64,000 nucleotides of DNA from an uncultured Clostridia bacterium (GCA_944332455.1 CALVJY010000007.1:1-64000); one strand, 5' to 3'. Positions 44,728 through 54,667 are shown, counted from the first letter of the stretch. Program-made: numbers and translations. Notes: a model not told the origin generated them from the letters alone.

Positions 44728-47391
44728 TCACACGATGCGCAGGGTGAGGATCTCCTTGGGGCGGAGTTCGGTCAGGCAGATGTCCGTGGACTCCTCGCCC
44801 ACCCGCTCCTCGGCCAGATTGACCGGGCAGATGGTGCCCTTGGCGGCCAGGGTGAACAGGACCGGCCGGTCGGAGAGGTTGCAGAGGCGCAGGATGCTGC
44901 CGTTGCCGTCCTCGGCGGCCTTGAAGGCGGTGACCAGGACCTCCTCGCTGTGCAGATCGAAGGGGGCCTGGTTGTCGGGCAGGATCAGCTCGGGCTGGGG
45001 TTCGTCGCGGTAGAACTGCTCGGAGATCGTGGTGTCCTGCACGGCGGCCCGTCCGCCCGAGAAGGCCTTGGGGTCCACGGCCGTGAAGGCGGTGACAAAG
45101 CCCCCGGAGCGGAAGGTCTTGGCCGCGGAGGGCAGCCCGGCCTTCTGCCAGCCTCCCTCGTACAGCACCAGCCCCAGCCGGCCCGAAAGGGTGCGCAGGC
45201 ACTGGTTTCCGGGAGAAGTAAAGTAGTCGCTGTTGGCAGCGGAGATGATCCCGGTGGAGCGGACCAGGGTGACGTAGAGGCGGTCGTTTTCCCTTTCCAC
45301 CTCGTGCTGGCCCTCGGTCAGCAGGCCGAAGCCCCTTTCTCCCTCCTCCACGGCGGCAAAGGAGAAGTTGCAGGCCGTCTTCGAGAAAGTCTTGACGCAG
45401 CAGCGGCTCTCGTCAAAGGGGGCGGCGTCGAAGGAGGAATCCGTCCACAGCGTCCCGTTCAGGCCGGTGTTCAGGCACAGCCGCAGGCGGTGATCCCGGA
45501 CGGTGTTGGTAAAGGTGTAGCCGAGTTCGGCGATGGGGCTGTTCTGCCGGACGGTCAGGGTCAGCTCGCCCTTGACCTCCAGCCGGTCGGCCAACCGCCT
45601 GTCCCGCCGAAAGTCGGCCCCCTTGGGCAGGCGGAGGGTAAATTCCGCCGTCATCCGCCGGCAGAGGGGGGTGCTCCCCTCGAAGCGGATCCTGGCAAGT
45701 TTTAAGGGGAACTCCAGCCGCCCGCCGCCGACGGGGACAAAGACGTAATCGTCTCCCCGGTCTCCCTGGTCCTCGAAGCTGAGCACCTCGCGGAGGGTGC
45801 GGCCTCCCTTTTTGTCAAAGAGGTCCAGCCCTCCCGCGGCGTTGATCTCGAAGCGGAAGAACTCGTTTTCCAGATTGAGCTGGGTCGTTGCCGGCCTGGG
45901 CGCGGGGCCTTCGGCCGGGCAGACGTAGTAGGTCCGGAAGGCCAGCGGCTCCAGCTCGGCCGGGAAGCGGATGACCGTGCGGTCGACGTCCACCACGCCG
46001 GGCAGATTGATGGGGCTGAACACGTCCTTTTTGGCGCGCTCTTTGGAGACCACCTCGAAGGGGACTTCCTCCCCCGCGGCGTTTTTCAGCACGAAATTGC
46101 CCACCTTGTGGCTGCTGAGGAAGTCGCAGACCGCCTCGGCGGGCTGGCAGACCCTGCGCTCGGCGGGATTGAACAGGGTGACGCGGTACAGCGCCCCGGG
46201 CAGGTCGGCGGCGTGGGCGGAGGCCCGCTCCATGACCTTTTTCAGCATCATGTCGGACAGATCCCGGGCGGCCTGGTAGCGGGATTCCATCTGGTCGTGC
46301 ACATGGTCGTTGGAGCAACCGCAGATGGAGTCGTGGGGCTGATTGCGGAGCAGATACCGCCACAGATAGCGCAGGCGGTCGGCGTCGTAGACGCCCTTCA
46401 GCCCCAGGCGCATGAGGGAGGTCATGACCGGCTCCAGCTCGCACTCCAGGCGGTGCTGAGCCAGGACGTTGTCCCTCTTTAAGTAGATCCGGGAGGACCA
46501 GCAGCCCCGCAGCAGTTCGTAATCCTGCCCGAGATTCAGCGCCCCCCTGTGGACGTCCAGCTTCAGGTCGTTGTCCAGCACCTCGTAGGCCAGGGTCTCG
46601 AAGTAGGTCTTCATGTCGGACTGCCGGATGCTGGCCTCCGGCAGCTTTTTCTGGACCTCCTCCAGGATGGGCAGGAGGTTTTCCTGGGCCTCCAGGTGGT
46701 CCACGCCGTTCATCAGCAGGCGGAGGTTGGTCTTACTTACCGAGCCCAAACCCTTTTCGCAGTACTCGACCAGTTTGACGGCTTTGTCGATGTCGGCCGA
46801 AAAGCGCTGGGCGTTGTTGTACCAGAAGTACATGTAGGAGGAAAGGATACGGCTGCCGTCCGCCCCCTCCCAGAAAAATTCCACGTCCCTGGGGACCCGG
46901 ACCGGCTCCCCCTTTTCGTCCGGCTCGTAAAAGGAATAGCCTCGGCCGAACAGGAAGGAGTGGATGCCGAAGGAGAGCAGCACCTGGGGCAGCTGGCTGA
47001 CGTTGCCGAACTGGTCGGGGGCATAGCCCACGTCGGCGCAGGGGCCGAACTTTGCGGCCACCCTGCGGCCCTCCAGCAGGTTCCGGACCAGGGCCTCCCC
47101 GCTGGTCAGGTAGAAGTCGGACTGCAGGTACCAGGGACCGATCAGGATGTTGCCGGAGCGGATCTTCGCTTTCAGCTCCTCCTCCCGCTCGGGGCGGATC
47201 TCCAGGTAGTCCTCCAGCACCACGGTCTGGGCGTCCAGATGAAAGACGTAATCGGGCTGCTCGTCGATGATCTCGAGCAGATGATCCATCAGATCCACCA
47301 GCCGGTAGCGGAACTGCTCGAAGGGCATGTACCACTCGCGGTCCCAGTGCGTGTGCGAAATGACAAAATACTTTTTGGTTCGGTTCTTCAT
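44728..47391 (-). CDS. GH38-family alpha-mannosidase
   Basis: This 887-residue cytoplasmic enzyme has no signal peptide. It opens with the zinc-binding motif HTHWDREWYMPFEQFR (residues 13-28). YAPDQFGNVSQLPQVL near residue 125 contains the nucleophile Asp. HDSICGCSNDHVHDQM near 355-370 supplies a further metal ligand region. A beta-rich C-terminal half follows, as in bacterial GH38 enzymes of the yeast/MngB type. It removes alpha-linked mannose from oligosaccharides taken into the cell. GGAGT precedes the ATG. It lies 52 bp after trkH. With the GH130 and GH112 genes further right, it points to use of mannose-containing host glycans. Confidence 0.92.
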   Translation of the reverse strand: MKNRTKKYFVISHTHWDREWYMPFEQFRYRLVDLMDHLLEIIDEQPDYVFHLDAQTVVLEDYLEIRPEREEELKAKIRSGNILIGPWYLQSDFYLTSGEALVRNLLEGRRVAAKFGPCADVGYAPDQFGNVSQLPQVLLSFGIHSFLFGRGYSFYEPDEKGEPVRVPRDVEFFWEGADGSRILSSYMYFWYNNAQRFSADIDKAVKLVEYCEKGLGSVSKTNLRLLMNGVDHLEAQENLLPILEEVQKKLPEASIRQSDMKTYFETLAYEVLDNDLKLDVHRGALNLGQDYELLRGCWSSRIYLKRDNVLAQHRLECELEPVMTSLMRLGLKGVYDADRLRYLWRYLLRNQPHDSICGCSNDHVHDQMESRYQAARDLSDMMLKKVMERASAHAADLPGALYRVTLFNPAERRVCQPAEAVCDFLSSHKVGNFVLKNAAGEEVPFEVVSKERAKKDVFSPINLPGVVDVDRTVIRFPAELEPLAFRTYYVCPAEGPAPRPATTQLNLENEFFRFEINAAGGLDLFDKKGGRTLREVLSFEDQGDRGDDYVFVPVGGGRLEFPLKLARIRFEGSTPLCRRMTAEFTLRLPKGADFRRDRRLADRLEVKGELTLTVRQNSPIAELGYTFTNTVRDHRLRLCLNTGLNGTLWTDSSFDAAPFDESRCCVKTFSKTACNFSFAAVEEGERGFGLLTEGQHEVERENDRLYVTLVRSTGIISAANSDYFTSPGNQCLRTLSGRLGLVLYEGGWQKAGLPSAAKTFRSGGFVTAFTAVDPKAFSGGRAAVQDTTISEQFYRDEPQPELILPDNQAPFDLHSEEVLVTAFKAAEDGNGSILRLCNLSDRPVLFTLAAKGTICPVNLAEERVGEESTDICLTELRPKEILTLRIV

Positions 47392-47443
47392 TTTTTACTC
47401 CCTGCCCCGGTTCGGGGCTCGCCGGCCGGGCACTGCCCCGCCT

Positions 47444-48892
47444 TCAAGCGCGTTTGATGTAGGTAGAGGGCGCAAACAGCAGCAGAATGGGGAACAGCTC
47501 CAGCCGGCCGGCCAGCATGTTAAAGCTCATGACCAGCTTGGAGAGAGGCGAAAAGGCCGAGAAATTGCTCATGGGGCCTACTTCGGCCAGGCCGGGGCCT
47601 ACGTTGCCCAGAGTGGTGACCACCGCCGAGAAGGTGGCCTCCAGGCTGAGGCCGTCCAGCGAGACCACCAGAAAAGAGGCGAACAAGATGCCCATGTAGA
47701 CGGCCAGAAAGGTCTGCACGCCGCGCAGGACCGCCGGATCGAGGGTCTTGCCCTCGAACTTGATGCCGACCACCGAGCGGGGGCGGGAGAGCAGCTTGAG
47801 CTCCCGGTTCATGGTCTTGCCGGCAATGACCAACCGGCAGACCTTGATGCCGCCGCCGGTCGAGCCGGCGCAGGCGCCGATGACCATCAGGACGATCAGC
47901 ACGCAGCGGGAGAAGGTGGGCCAGCTGACGAAGTCCCAGCTGGCAAAGCCGGTGGTGGTGATGATGGAGGCCACCTGGAAGGAGGAGTACCGCAGGGCGG
48001 TCCAGAAATCCCCGTACAACCCCAGGGTGTTGAGGGCGATGACCACCATGGAAAAAAGCACGATGATGAAGTACCAGCGCACCTCCTCGCAGCGGAAGGC
48101 CTCCCCGAAATGGCCGATCAGAAGCAGGTAGAAGAAGTTGAAATTGACCCCGAACAGCAGCATGAACACCGTGACCACGATCTCGATGTACAGGCTGTCA
48201 TAGCCCGCGATGCTGTTGTTCAGACAGGAAAACCCTCCCGTTCCGGCCGTCCCGAAGGCGGTGATCAGGCTGTCGAACAGGGGCATCCGGCCGCACAGCA
48301 GAAAGACGATCTGGATGAGGGTCATGACGATGTAGATGCCGTAGAGGATGCGGGCGGTAAAGCGGACCTTGGAGACCAGCTTGCCCACCTGCGGCCCGGG
48401 CGATTCGGCCCGCATCAGGTTGATGTAGGTCCCGCCCCCGGTCTGGGGCAGCACGGCCAGCACGAAGACCAGGATCCCCATGCCCCCGATCCAGTGGGAA
48501 AAGCTCCGCCAGAACAGCATGCCGTGGCTCATGGCCTCCACGTCGGACACAACGGTGGCCCCCGTCGTGGTGAAGCCGGAGACCATCTCGAAAAAGGCGT
48601 CCCAGAACACCGGGATCTCCCCGCTCAGCATAAAGGGCAGACAGCCGAACAGGGACATCAGCAGCCAGGCCAGGGCGGTGATGAACAGCCCCTCCTTGGC
48701 GTACAGGTTGTGCGAGCGCACCCGCACGAGCTGGAGCAGCCCCCCCGCGGCCAGCAGGCCGAGCGAAGGCCCCATGAAGGACCAGAAAAAGGATTCGCGG
48801 TAGATCAGGTTGACGATGAGGGGAAGCCAGAGCAAAAATCCCTCTAAGATCAGGATCTTGCCGGTGACCCGGAGGATCAGGCGTGCGTTCAT
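47444..48892 (-). CDS. trkH: Trk/Ktr potassium uptake channel subunit
   Basis: This 482-residue membrane protein has the fourfold pore repeat of TrkH/KtrB. The pore loops are visible as SGFTTTGATV, FGTAGTGGFS, SIITTTGFAS and TTLGNVGPGL, each with the selectivity-filter Gly. It conducts K+ under control of the cytosolic TrkA subunit. The gene starts within the last bases of trkA (4-bp overlap), so the pair is translationally coupled. Confidence 0.95.
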   Translation of the reverse strand: MNARLILRVTGKILILEGFLLWLPLIVNLIYRESFFWSFMGPSLGLLAAGGLLQLVRVRSHNLYAKEGLFITALAWLLMSLFGCLPFMLSGEIPVFWDAFFEMVSGFTTTGATVVSDVEAMSHGMLFWRSFSHWIGGMGILVFVLAVLPQTGGGTYINLMRAESPGPQVGKLVSKVRFTARILYGIYIVMTLIQIVFLLCGRMPLFDSLITAFGTAGTGGFSCLNNSIAGYDSLYIEIVVTVFMLLFGVNFNFFYLLLIGHFGEAFRCEEVRWYFIIVLFSMVVIALNTLGLYGDFWTALRYSSFQVASIITTTGFASWDFVSWPTFSRCVLIVLMVIGACAGSTGGGIKVCRLVIAGKTMNRELKLLSRPRSVVGIKFEGKTLDPAVLRGVQTFLAVYMGILFASFLVVSLDGLSLEATFSAVVTTLGNVGPGLAEVGPMSNFSAFSPLSKLVMSFNMLAGRLELFPILLLFAPSTYIKRA

Positions 48893-50244
48893 TGCAGGAT
48901 CTCCCGGAGGTCGGACAAGTACTTGTTGGCGGTGACCACCACCACCCGGTCCCCCTTTTCGATGCGGTCTTCGCCGGTCGGATAGATCAGCTTGTTCCGG
49001 CGGATGATGCAGGCGATCAGCAGATTGGATCTCAGCCGCAGTTCCCGCAGCGGGCGGCCGATCACGGCGCCGTCATCCTCCCCTGCCTCGAACTCCAGGG
49101 CCTCCACCTTGCCGTCCACCAGCTTGTAGAGGGTCTTGACCGCGCTGCCGGTGGAATTTTGCAGGGCGCGGGTGTAGCTGACGATGCGGTCGGCCGAGAT
49201 CGACTTGGGGGAAATGACGGTGTCCAGCCCCAGGCTTCCCAGGATGCCGGCAAAGCTGTTGCGGTTGATCTTGGTGATGACCTTGGGGGTCTTTTTCAGG
49301 TTGGCGTACATGGAGATGATGATGTTCTCCTCGTCGATGCCGGTCAGGGCCACCAGGGCGTCCATGCGGTCCAGCCCCTCCTCGTCCAGCAGCTCCTGTT
49401 CGGTGCCGTCCCCCCAGATGACGGCGGCCTTGGGCACCTGCTCGGCCAGCTCCCGGCAGCGGTCCTCGTCGCTCTCGATGATCTTGACCTCCATGCCGGA
49501 GGAGGTGAGCATCTGGGCCAGATACTGGCCGATCTTTCCTCCGCCGATGATCATGACCCCCTTGACGCGGGCCTTCTGCAGCCCCTTGGTCTTGAAAAAG
49601 TCGGCCATGTCGGGGGCCGAAGCCGTCAGATGGATGCGGTCCCCTGCCTGCAGGACAAAGGCGCCGGAGGGAATGAAGACCTCCTCCCCCCGCTGCACGG
49701 CGCAGATCAGCACCTTCCGCTTGCCGGCCGAAAGTTCGCTCACCCTGGCCTCGCAGAGGGGGGAGCCGGCCGGGATCCGGACCTCGACCAGATCCACCCG
49801 GCCCTTGCCGAAGGATTCGATCTGGGCGGCCGAGGGAAAGCGCAGCACCCGGGCGATCTCCCGGGCGGCCTCGAACTCGGGGTTGACCACCATGGAAAGC
49901 TGCAGGTCCTCCTGCATGAAGGGCAGCTGCCCCAGATACTCGGGATTGCGCACCCGGGCGATGGTGCGCTTGGCCCCCAGCTTGCGGGCGACCAGACAGC
50001 ACAGAATGTTGACCTCGTCGGCGGAGGTGGCGGCGATCAGCAGATCGGCCCCCCCTACCCCGGCTTCCTCCTGGGCCCCGTAGGTGGCCCCGTTTCCGCA
50101 CAGTCCCTTGACGTCGAAGGCGTTGACCACTTCCTCGACCACCTGGGGATCCCTGTCGATGACGACGACGTCGTGCCCCTCCTTGGAGAGCTGCTCGGTC
50201 AGCTCGATGCCGACCTTCCCGTCGCCGACGATGACGATATACAT
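48889..50244 (-). CDS. trkA: Trk potassium uptake regulatory subunit
   Basis: This 451-residue cytosolic protein has two RCK repeats. The first opens with MYIVIVGDGKVGIELTEQLS, an NAD(P)-binding GxGxxG-like turn; the second with GVMIIGGGKIGQYLAQML near residue 230. TrkA_C-type segments follow each. It gates the TrkH channel in response to bound nucleotide. GGGAGG lies five bases before the chosen ATG; the open frame extends 33 codons further but without a site. It is transcribed from a promoter at 50402-50430. Confidence 0.95.
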   Translation of the reverse strand: MYIVIVGDGKVGIELTEQLSKEGHDVVVIDRDPQVVEEVVNAFDVKGLCGNGATYGAQEEAGVGGADLLIAATSADEVNILCCLVARKLGAKRTIARVRNPEYLGQLPFMQEDLQLSMVVNPEFEAAREIARVLRFPSAAQIESFGKGRVDLVEVRIPAGSPLCEARVSELSAGKRKVLICAVQRGEEVFIPSGAFVLQAGDRIHLTASAPDMADFFKTKGLQKARVKGVMIIGGGKIGQYLAQMLTSSGMEVKIIESDEDRCRELAEQVPKAAVIWGDGTEQELLDEEGLDRMDALVALTGIDEENIIISMYANLKKTPKVITKINRNSFAGILGSLGLDTVISPKSISADRIVSYTRALQNSTGSAVKTLYKLVDGKVEALEFEAGEDDGAVIGRPLRELRLRSNLLIACIIRRNKLIYPTGEDRIEKGDRVVVVTANKYLSDLREILQ

Positions 50245-50401
50245 GTTTTCCTCCCGCGGCTCCGCCGCTGCCGGATGCTCCGGCCCTGTCGTTGATTTTG
50301 CGGACTTTGCCCGCCCGGAAACCCGGAGCCGGCCCGCCCGCATCGATCCAGATTCAGTCCGTGCCCTGCCTTTGGCCGGGCCGGATCTGCATTCAGTCTA
50401 T

Positions 50402-50430
50402 ATTATCTTATAACACGCAAAAAAGGTCAA
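50402..50430 (-). promoter_or_regulatory. Promoter of the trkA-trkH operon
   Basis: TTGACC (50425-50430) and GATAAT (50402-50407) on the minus strand with 17 bases between. The -35 box lies within the terminator of the preceding transglycosylase gene. Confidence 0.6.
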
Positions 50431-50449
50431 GCAAAAAGCCGACCCTTTT
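50419..50449 (-). terminator. Terminator of the polA-coaE-transglycosylase operon
   Basis: On the minus strand AAAGGGTC pairs with GACCTTTT (one G-U pair) around a 12-base loop and runs into TTTTTT. It starts about 12 bp past the transglycosylase stop. Confidence 0.65.
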
Positions 50450-50460
50450 CAAAGGAATTT

Positions 50461-51006
50461 TCAGTATTGGTAATCGCTCCGGTACAGATCGTAGTATCTC
50501 ATGACGTTCCGGGTGTAGGCCCGGGTCTCGGGAAAGGGGATCCAGCTCAGTTCCCCGTCGGCGGTGCCGTACTTGACCAGCCAGTTGCGCAGATTCCCCT
50601 CCCCGGCGTTGTAGGCCGCCACGCACAGGTAGCGGCTTTGGAATTTTTCGTACAGATACCCCAGGTACCAGGTCCCGAAGCGGATGTTGGTCTCGGGGTC
50701 GTCGATGTCGTAGTCGGTCACCCCCAGCCGGTGGGCGATGAAGGTGTGGGTGATGGGCATCAGCTGCATCAGCCCCCGCGCCCCCTTGGCCGAGACCGCG
50801 TTCTCGTCAAAGTTGGATTCGGCCTTGATGACGGCGTAGACCAGATTGGCGTCCACCCCGTAGCGGAAACTGTACTCCTGAACGTACTCCGAAAACACCC
50901 GGGGCAGCGAGTACTCGTTGACCAGGTAGACCACCCCGAACAGGGTGCCGAAGATCAGGGCCAGCGCGACGGCGGCCACCGTGATTTGTACCAGGATCCT
51001 CTTCAA
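50461..51006 (-). CDS. Membrane-bound lytic murein transglycosylase (SLT domain)
   Basis: This 181-residue protein has one N-terminal transmembrane helix (residues 5-28) and an extracellular SLT domain. Family motifs are IKAESNFDENAVSAKGARGL with the catalytic Glu in AES, LMQLMP, and CVAAYNAGEGNLRNWL. It cleaves peptidoglycan glycan strands. The start appears to be TTG with AAGGAG about ten bases upstream, as no in-frame ATG precedes the helix. It follows coaE by 60 bp. The polA-coaE-SLT order is seen in other Clostridia. Confidence 0.9.
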   Translation of the reverse strand: MKRILVQITVAAVALALIFGTLFGVVYLVNEYSLPRVFSEYVQEYSFRYGVDANLVYAVIKAESNFDENAVSAKGARGLMQLMPITHTFIAHRLGVTDYDIDDPETNIRFGTWYLGYLYEKFQSRYLCVAAYNAGEGNLRNWLVKYGTADGELSWIPFPETRAYTRNVMRYYDLYRSDYQY

Positions 51007-51066
51007 GGGCGTCGGCTCCTTCCTCCGGCGTCCGAAGGCCGGTCTTTTCCCGACCTCCGCCGGCGA

Positions 51067-51651
51067 TCAAAGGGTTTTGAGGGCTTCCGTAATTTGGGCG
51101 CGCAGCTCCTCCGGGGTGCCGTCGTTCTTCAGCACGAGGTCGGCGAGCGCCCGCCGCTCGGCCTCCCCGGCCTGCCGCCGGATCCGGGCCATGGCGGCCT
51201 CCTCGTCCGTCCCGTCCCGCTCCGCCGCCCGGGCGGCCCTTATCCTTTCGGGGGCCTCCACCGTCCAGACCGCGTCGAACAGCCCGGCCATGCCGGACTC
51301 GGCCAGCAGGGGGACTTCGGCGAACACCACCCCCTCCTTTTCGGCCATTCGGCGGCAGAGCTCCTCCCGGATCAGGGGGTGGGTCAGCTCGTTGAGCTTT
51401 TGCAGGGCGGCCGGGTCCGAAAAGACCTTCCCGGCCAGTCTGCGGCGGTCCAGCTCCCCCTCCGGGGTCAGGAATTCCGCCCCGAAGGCCGAGATCACCG
51501 CCCGCAGGCCGGGGCTCCCCTTCCGGGTCACCTCCCGGGAGAGCTCGTCGGCCGAGATCACTTCAAAGCCCATCTCCCGCAGGATGGCCGAGCAGAGGCT
51601 CTTGCCCGCCCCCATGCCCCCGGTCAGGGCCACTTTTTTACTTGGCCTCAT
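51067..51651 (-). CDS. coaE: Dephospho-CoA kinase
   Basis: This 194-residue protein has the P-loop VALTGGMGAGKS (residues 7-18) and the CoaE signature ISADELSREV, with the Asp that acts as base. A later segment, HPLIREELCRRMAEKEGVVF, also fits CoaE. It performs the last step of coenzyme A synthesis, phosphorylating the ribose 3'-OH of dephospho-CoA. Its ATG lies inside the last codons of polA (14-bp overlap), with GGGGGAG eight bases upstream. Confidence 0.95.
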   Translation of the reverse strand: MRPSKKVALTGGMGAGKSLCSAILREMGFEVISADELSREVTRKGSPGLRAVISAFGAEFLTPEGELDRRRLAGKVFSDPAALQKLNELTHPLIREELCRRMAEKEGVVFAEVPLLAESGMAGLFDAVWTVEAPERIRAARAAERDGTDEEAAMARIRRQAGEAERRALADLVLKNDGTPEELRAQITEALKTL

Positions 51652-54199
51652 ACCAGTTCTCCCCCGAGGCCATCTGCACGGCCAGGGGCACCCGCAGCCG
51701 GACCTCGGTCATGCACTCGGACAGGATCTGCTTGACCCGCTCGCACTCGGCAAGGGGGGCCTCCACGATGAGTTCGTCATGGACCTGCAGGATCATCCGA
51801 GAATCCATGCCCTCCTGCCGGAAGCGCTCCGCCACCCGGACCATGGCCAGCTTGATGAGGTCGGCGGCCGAGCCCTGCAGGGGCATGTTCATGGCCGCCC
51901 GCTCCCCGAAGGCCCGGGTGTTGTAGTTGTTGGAGAACAGCTCGGGGATCCGCCGCCGGCGGCCGAACAGGGAACGGGCGTATCCCCGCTCCCGGGCCAG
52001 CCGCACGCACTCCTCCATGTAGGCCTTGACGGAGGGATAGGTCTCAAAATAGCGGCCGATGAATTCCTTGGCCCGCTTGACCGGAATGCCCAGCTGGCGG
52101 CTGAGCCCGAAGTCGCTGATGCCGTAGATGATGCCGAAGTTGACCGCCTTGGCCGACCGCCGCATCTCGGGGGTGACCAATTCGGGCGGCACCCCGAACA
52201 CCCGGGCGGCGGTGTCGGCGTGGATGTCCTCCCCCTCCGCAAAGGCCCGGGTCAGCACGGGATCCTCGGAAAAATGGGCCAGCAGCCTCAGTTCGATCTG
52301 GGAGTAGTCGGCCGATACTAGTATATGCAGATCGTCTTTTTTTACGAATGCTTTGCGAAGTTCCCGGCCCTCGGACTCCCGCACGGGGATGTTCTGGAGG
52401 TTGGGTTCGGCGCTGGACAGCCGGCCGGTGGAAGTCAGGGTCTGCTTGAAGACGGTGTGGATGCGGCCGTCCCGGGGGTCGATGACCGCCTTCAGCCCGT
52501 CCACATAGGTCGAGACCAGCTTGGCCACCTTGCGGTACTGCAAGATCAGGGGGATGACGGGGTGATCGTCCTGCAAGCTCTCCAGCACGTCGGCCCCGGT
52601 GGACAGCCCGGTCTTGGTCTTTTTGCCCCCCCGCAGGCCGAGCTTTTCGAACAGGACGGTCTGCAGCTGCCGGGGCGAGTTGAGATTGAAGCGCTCCCCC
52701 GCCATCTCGAACACGGCCTCGGAGGCCTCCTCCATCTCGGCGCGGTAGCGGGCCCCCAGCTCGTCCAGCACGGCCTCGTCCACCTTGAAGCCGGTCCGCT
52801 CCATGCCGAACAGCACTTTTGACAGGGGCAGCTCGATCTCCCGGTAGAGCTTTTCGAGGTCGGGATCCTGTGCCAGCTCCCCGTCCAATTTCCGGGAGAG
52901 GGCGATCAGTCCGGCCGCCGGGGCCTCGGCCGAAAGCCCCTCCTTTTCCAGGCAGTTGGCCAGATTTTTGGGGTCGGCCGAATCCCGGCAGAGGTGGTAC
53001 TTCAGGGCCAGATCCTCGGGCTGGCCCTGCCATTCCACCCCCTGCGGGGCGAGTTCGGTGAACAGGGCTTTGGCGTCAAAGGCCCACTTCAGCCGCCCCG
53101 AGCGCAGCAGGGGCCGGACCCCGCTCTGCGCGGCGTCCGCCGTCAGGCCGTCCCCCAGGAAGGTGTCGGTGATCACCACCCGGACCTCCCGTCCTTCCTC
53201 CCCCGCAAAGTGCAGGTCCTTGTCCTCGCAGTAGGCAAAATCCCCCGCGCAGGCCTCGACCTCCGCCTTCAGCGCCGCCGCGTCGGCGACCGGGACGACC
53301 TCGGGCCGGAAGGCGGGTTCGGCGGGCGGGGGCCCGGCGAAGATGGCCTCCCGCTTCAGCAGCGACCGGAACCCCAGTTCCTGAAAGGCCTTGCGGACTT
53401 CCGCCCCGAAGGGGAACTCGAAGGTCAGATCGGAAAGCTCGGCCGGGATGGGACAGTCGGTGCGGATGGCGGCCAGCGTGCGGGAGAGATAGGCCATTTC
53501 CCGGCCGGACTCCAGCTTTTCCCGCAGTTTTCCGGGAATTTCGGCCAGGTGGGCGTAGAGGTTGTCCAGGGTGCCGTACTGCTCCAGCAGGGAGAGGGCG
53601 GTCTTTTCCCCGATGCCGGGCACGCCCGGAATGTTGTCGGAGGCATCCCCCCGCAGGGCCTTGTACTCCACCACCCCGGCCGGGGTCAGATGGTAGTGCT
53701 CCTTCAAGGCGGTCTCGTCCACCTCCTCCAGGTCGGTCAGCCCCTTGCGGGTCAAAAAGACCACGGTGGTGTCGTCGATCAGCTGCAGGCAGTCCCGGTC
53801 CCCGGTGAGAATGGCGGTGCCGACCTTGAACTTTTTGGCGGCCGAGCCCAGCAGATCGTCGGCCTCCACCCCCTCCTGCTCGACCACCGTGACCTTCATC
53901 TGCGCCAGCAGCTCGTGCAGCAGGGGCATCTGGGCGGCCAGCTCGTCGGGCATGCCCTTGCGCTTGGCCTTGTAGCCGTCGTACATCAGATGGCGGAAGG
54001 TCTTGGCCCGCATGTCAAAGGCCACCATCAGATAGCGGGGCCGGATGTCCTCCAGCCCCTTTAAGAGCATATTGACAAAGCCGTAGACGGCGTTGGTGTA
54101 CTGTCCCTTGTCGTTGGTCAGCACGGGGGTGGCGTAAAAAGCCCGGTTGATCAGGCTGTTGCCGTCGATCAGCAAAAGTTCGGTCGCGGTTTCTCCCAT
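51638..54199 (-). CDS. polA: DNA polymerase I
   Basis: This 853-residue enzyme has an N-terminal 5' nuclease domain (residues 1-290, with LLIDGNSLINRAFYA, VEADDLLGSAAKKF and GDRDCLQLID). A middle 3'-5' exonuclease-like domain lacks the expected acidic DxE set and is probably inactive, as in many Firmicutes. The C-terminal polymerase domain shows motif A SADYSQIELRLLAHFS, motif B RRSAKAVNFGIIYGIS and motif C QVHDELIVEAP. It acts in repair and Okazaki-fragment maturation. The start is at MGETATELLLID, with GGGAG upstream; ten extra codons in the open frame are unlikely to be used. It is transcribed from a consensus promoter together with coaE and the transglycosylase gene. Confidence 0.96.
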   Translation of the reverse strand: MGETATELLLIDGNSLINRAFYATPVLTNDKGQYTNAVYGFVNMLLKGLEDIRPRYLMVAFDMRAKTFRHLMYDGYKAKRKGMPDELAAQMPLLHELLAQMKVTVVEQEGVEADDLLGSAAKKFKVGTAILTGDRDCLQLIDDTTVVFLTRKGLTDLEEVDETALKEHYHLTPAGVVEYKALRGDASDNIPGVPGIGEKTALSLLEQYGTLDNLYAHLAEIPGKLREKLESGREMAYLSRTLAAIRTDCPIPAELSDLTFEFPFGAEVRKAFQELGFRSLLKREAIFAGPPPAEPAFRPEVVPVADAAALKAEVEACAGDFAYCEDKDLHFAGEEGREVRVVITDTFLGDGLTADAAQSGVRPLLRSGRLKWAFDAKALFTELAPQGVEWQGQPEDLALKYHLCRDSADPKNLANCLEKEGLSAEAPAAGLIALSRKLDGELAQDPDLEKLYREIELPLSKVLFGMERTGFKVDEAVLDELGARYRAEMEEASEAVFEMAGERFNLNSPRQLQTVLFEKLGLRGGKKTKTGLSTGADVLESLQDDHPVIPLILQYRKVAKLVSTYVDGLKAVIDPRDGRIHTVFKQTLTSTGRLSSAEPNLQNIPVRESEGRELRKAFVKKDDLHILVSADYSQIELRLLAHFSEDPVLTRAFAEGEDIHADTAARVFGVPPELVTPEMRRSAKAVNFGIIYGISDFGLSRQLGIPVKRAKEFIGRYFETYPSVKAYMEECVRLARERGYARSLFGRRRRIPELFSNNYNTRAFGERAAMNMPLQGSAADLIKLAMVRVAERFRQEGMDSRMILQVHDELIVEAPLAECERVKQILSECMTEVRLRVPLAVQMASGENWYEAK

Positions 54200-54284
54200 G
54201 ATTTGTTCTCCCGGCGGGCGCCGCTTCAAAGCGCCCCGCTCTCGCGGCTTGGATCGATCTCTGGACCAAGCGCAGTTCTTTTTC

Positions 54285-54313
54285 AGTATACCCGATTTCC
54301 CTCATTTTGTCAA
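54285..54313 (-). promoter_or_regulatory. Sigma-A promoter of polA
   Basis: TTGACA (54308-54313) and TATACT (54285-54290) on the minus strand with 17 bases between. The -35 box and spacer recur 375 bp upstream without the -10 box. Confidence 0.8.
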
Positions 54314-54340
54314 GGCCGTTCCTCTATTTCGAGAGTTCTC
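54293..54340. repeat. Direct repeat copy 1 (polA promoter side)
   Basis: A 48-bp stretch that includes the polA -35 box, opening CGATTTCC and ending GAGTTCTC, recurs at 54668-54715 with a few changes. Confidence 0.75.
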
Positions 54341-54545
54341 GAAAGGGGCGCAAGAGAAAACTTCTTTTGAAAAAAGAGGTCTGAATAAGGGGAATTTCGA
54401 CAAAAATCGCTTCCTCTCACGTAGGCTCCCCTTGAAAAGAACATGCGATCCTGGAACTCCCCCTTCCTTCCCTGTCGGGAGTTCTCAAAAGGGGCGCAAA
54501 GGCAGCTTTTTTCATCAAGGGCGGTCCGAATGAGGGTGTCTTGAA
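54333..54545 (-). repeat. Dispersed repeat, two units in reverse orientation
   Basis: Two related units (about 54333-54412 and 54478-54545) share GAGTTCTC.AAAGGGGCGCAA, a T/A-rich centre and GGTC.GAAT.AGGG. Their reverse complement resembles the forward copies at 54726 and 57316. No coding frame with a ribosome site is seen. Confidence 0.6.
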
Positions 54546-54667
54546 GCGGCAAACGCCCCTTTTGCGATGCCCTTCTGAACATGTCACAATTCGGACCGCC
54601 GTTCCTGTCCGATTCGACGGGCAAGCTCTTCGGCTTGTCATGGAACGACGATTCCGGGGATCCCTGA

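Noticed and set aside
49073-50101. 342-codon minus-strand frame inside trkA
   Set aside because: Arg/Gly-rich shadow of trkA in another frame.
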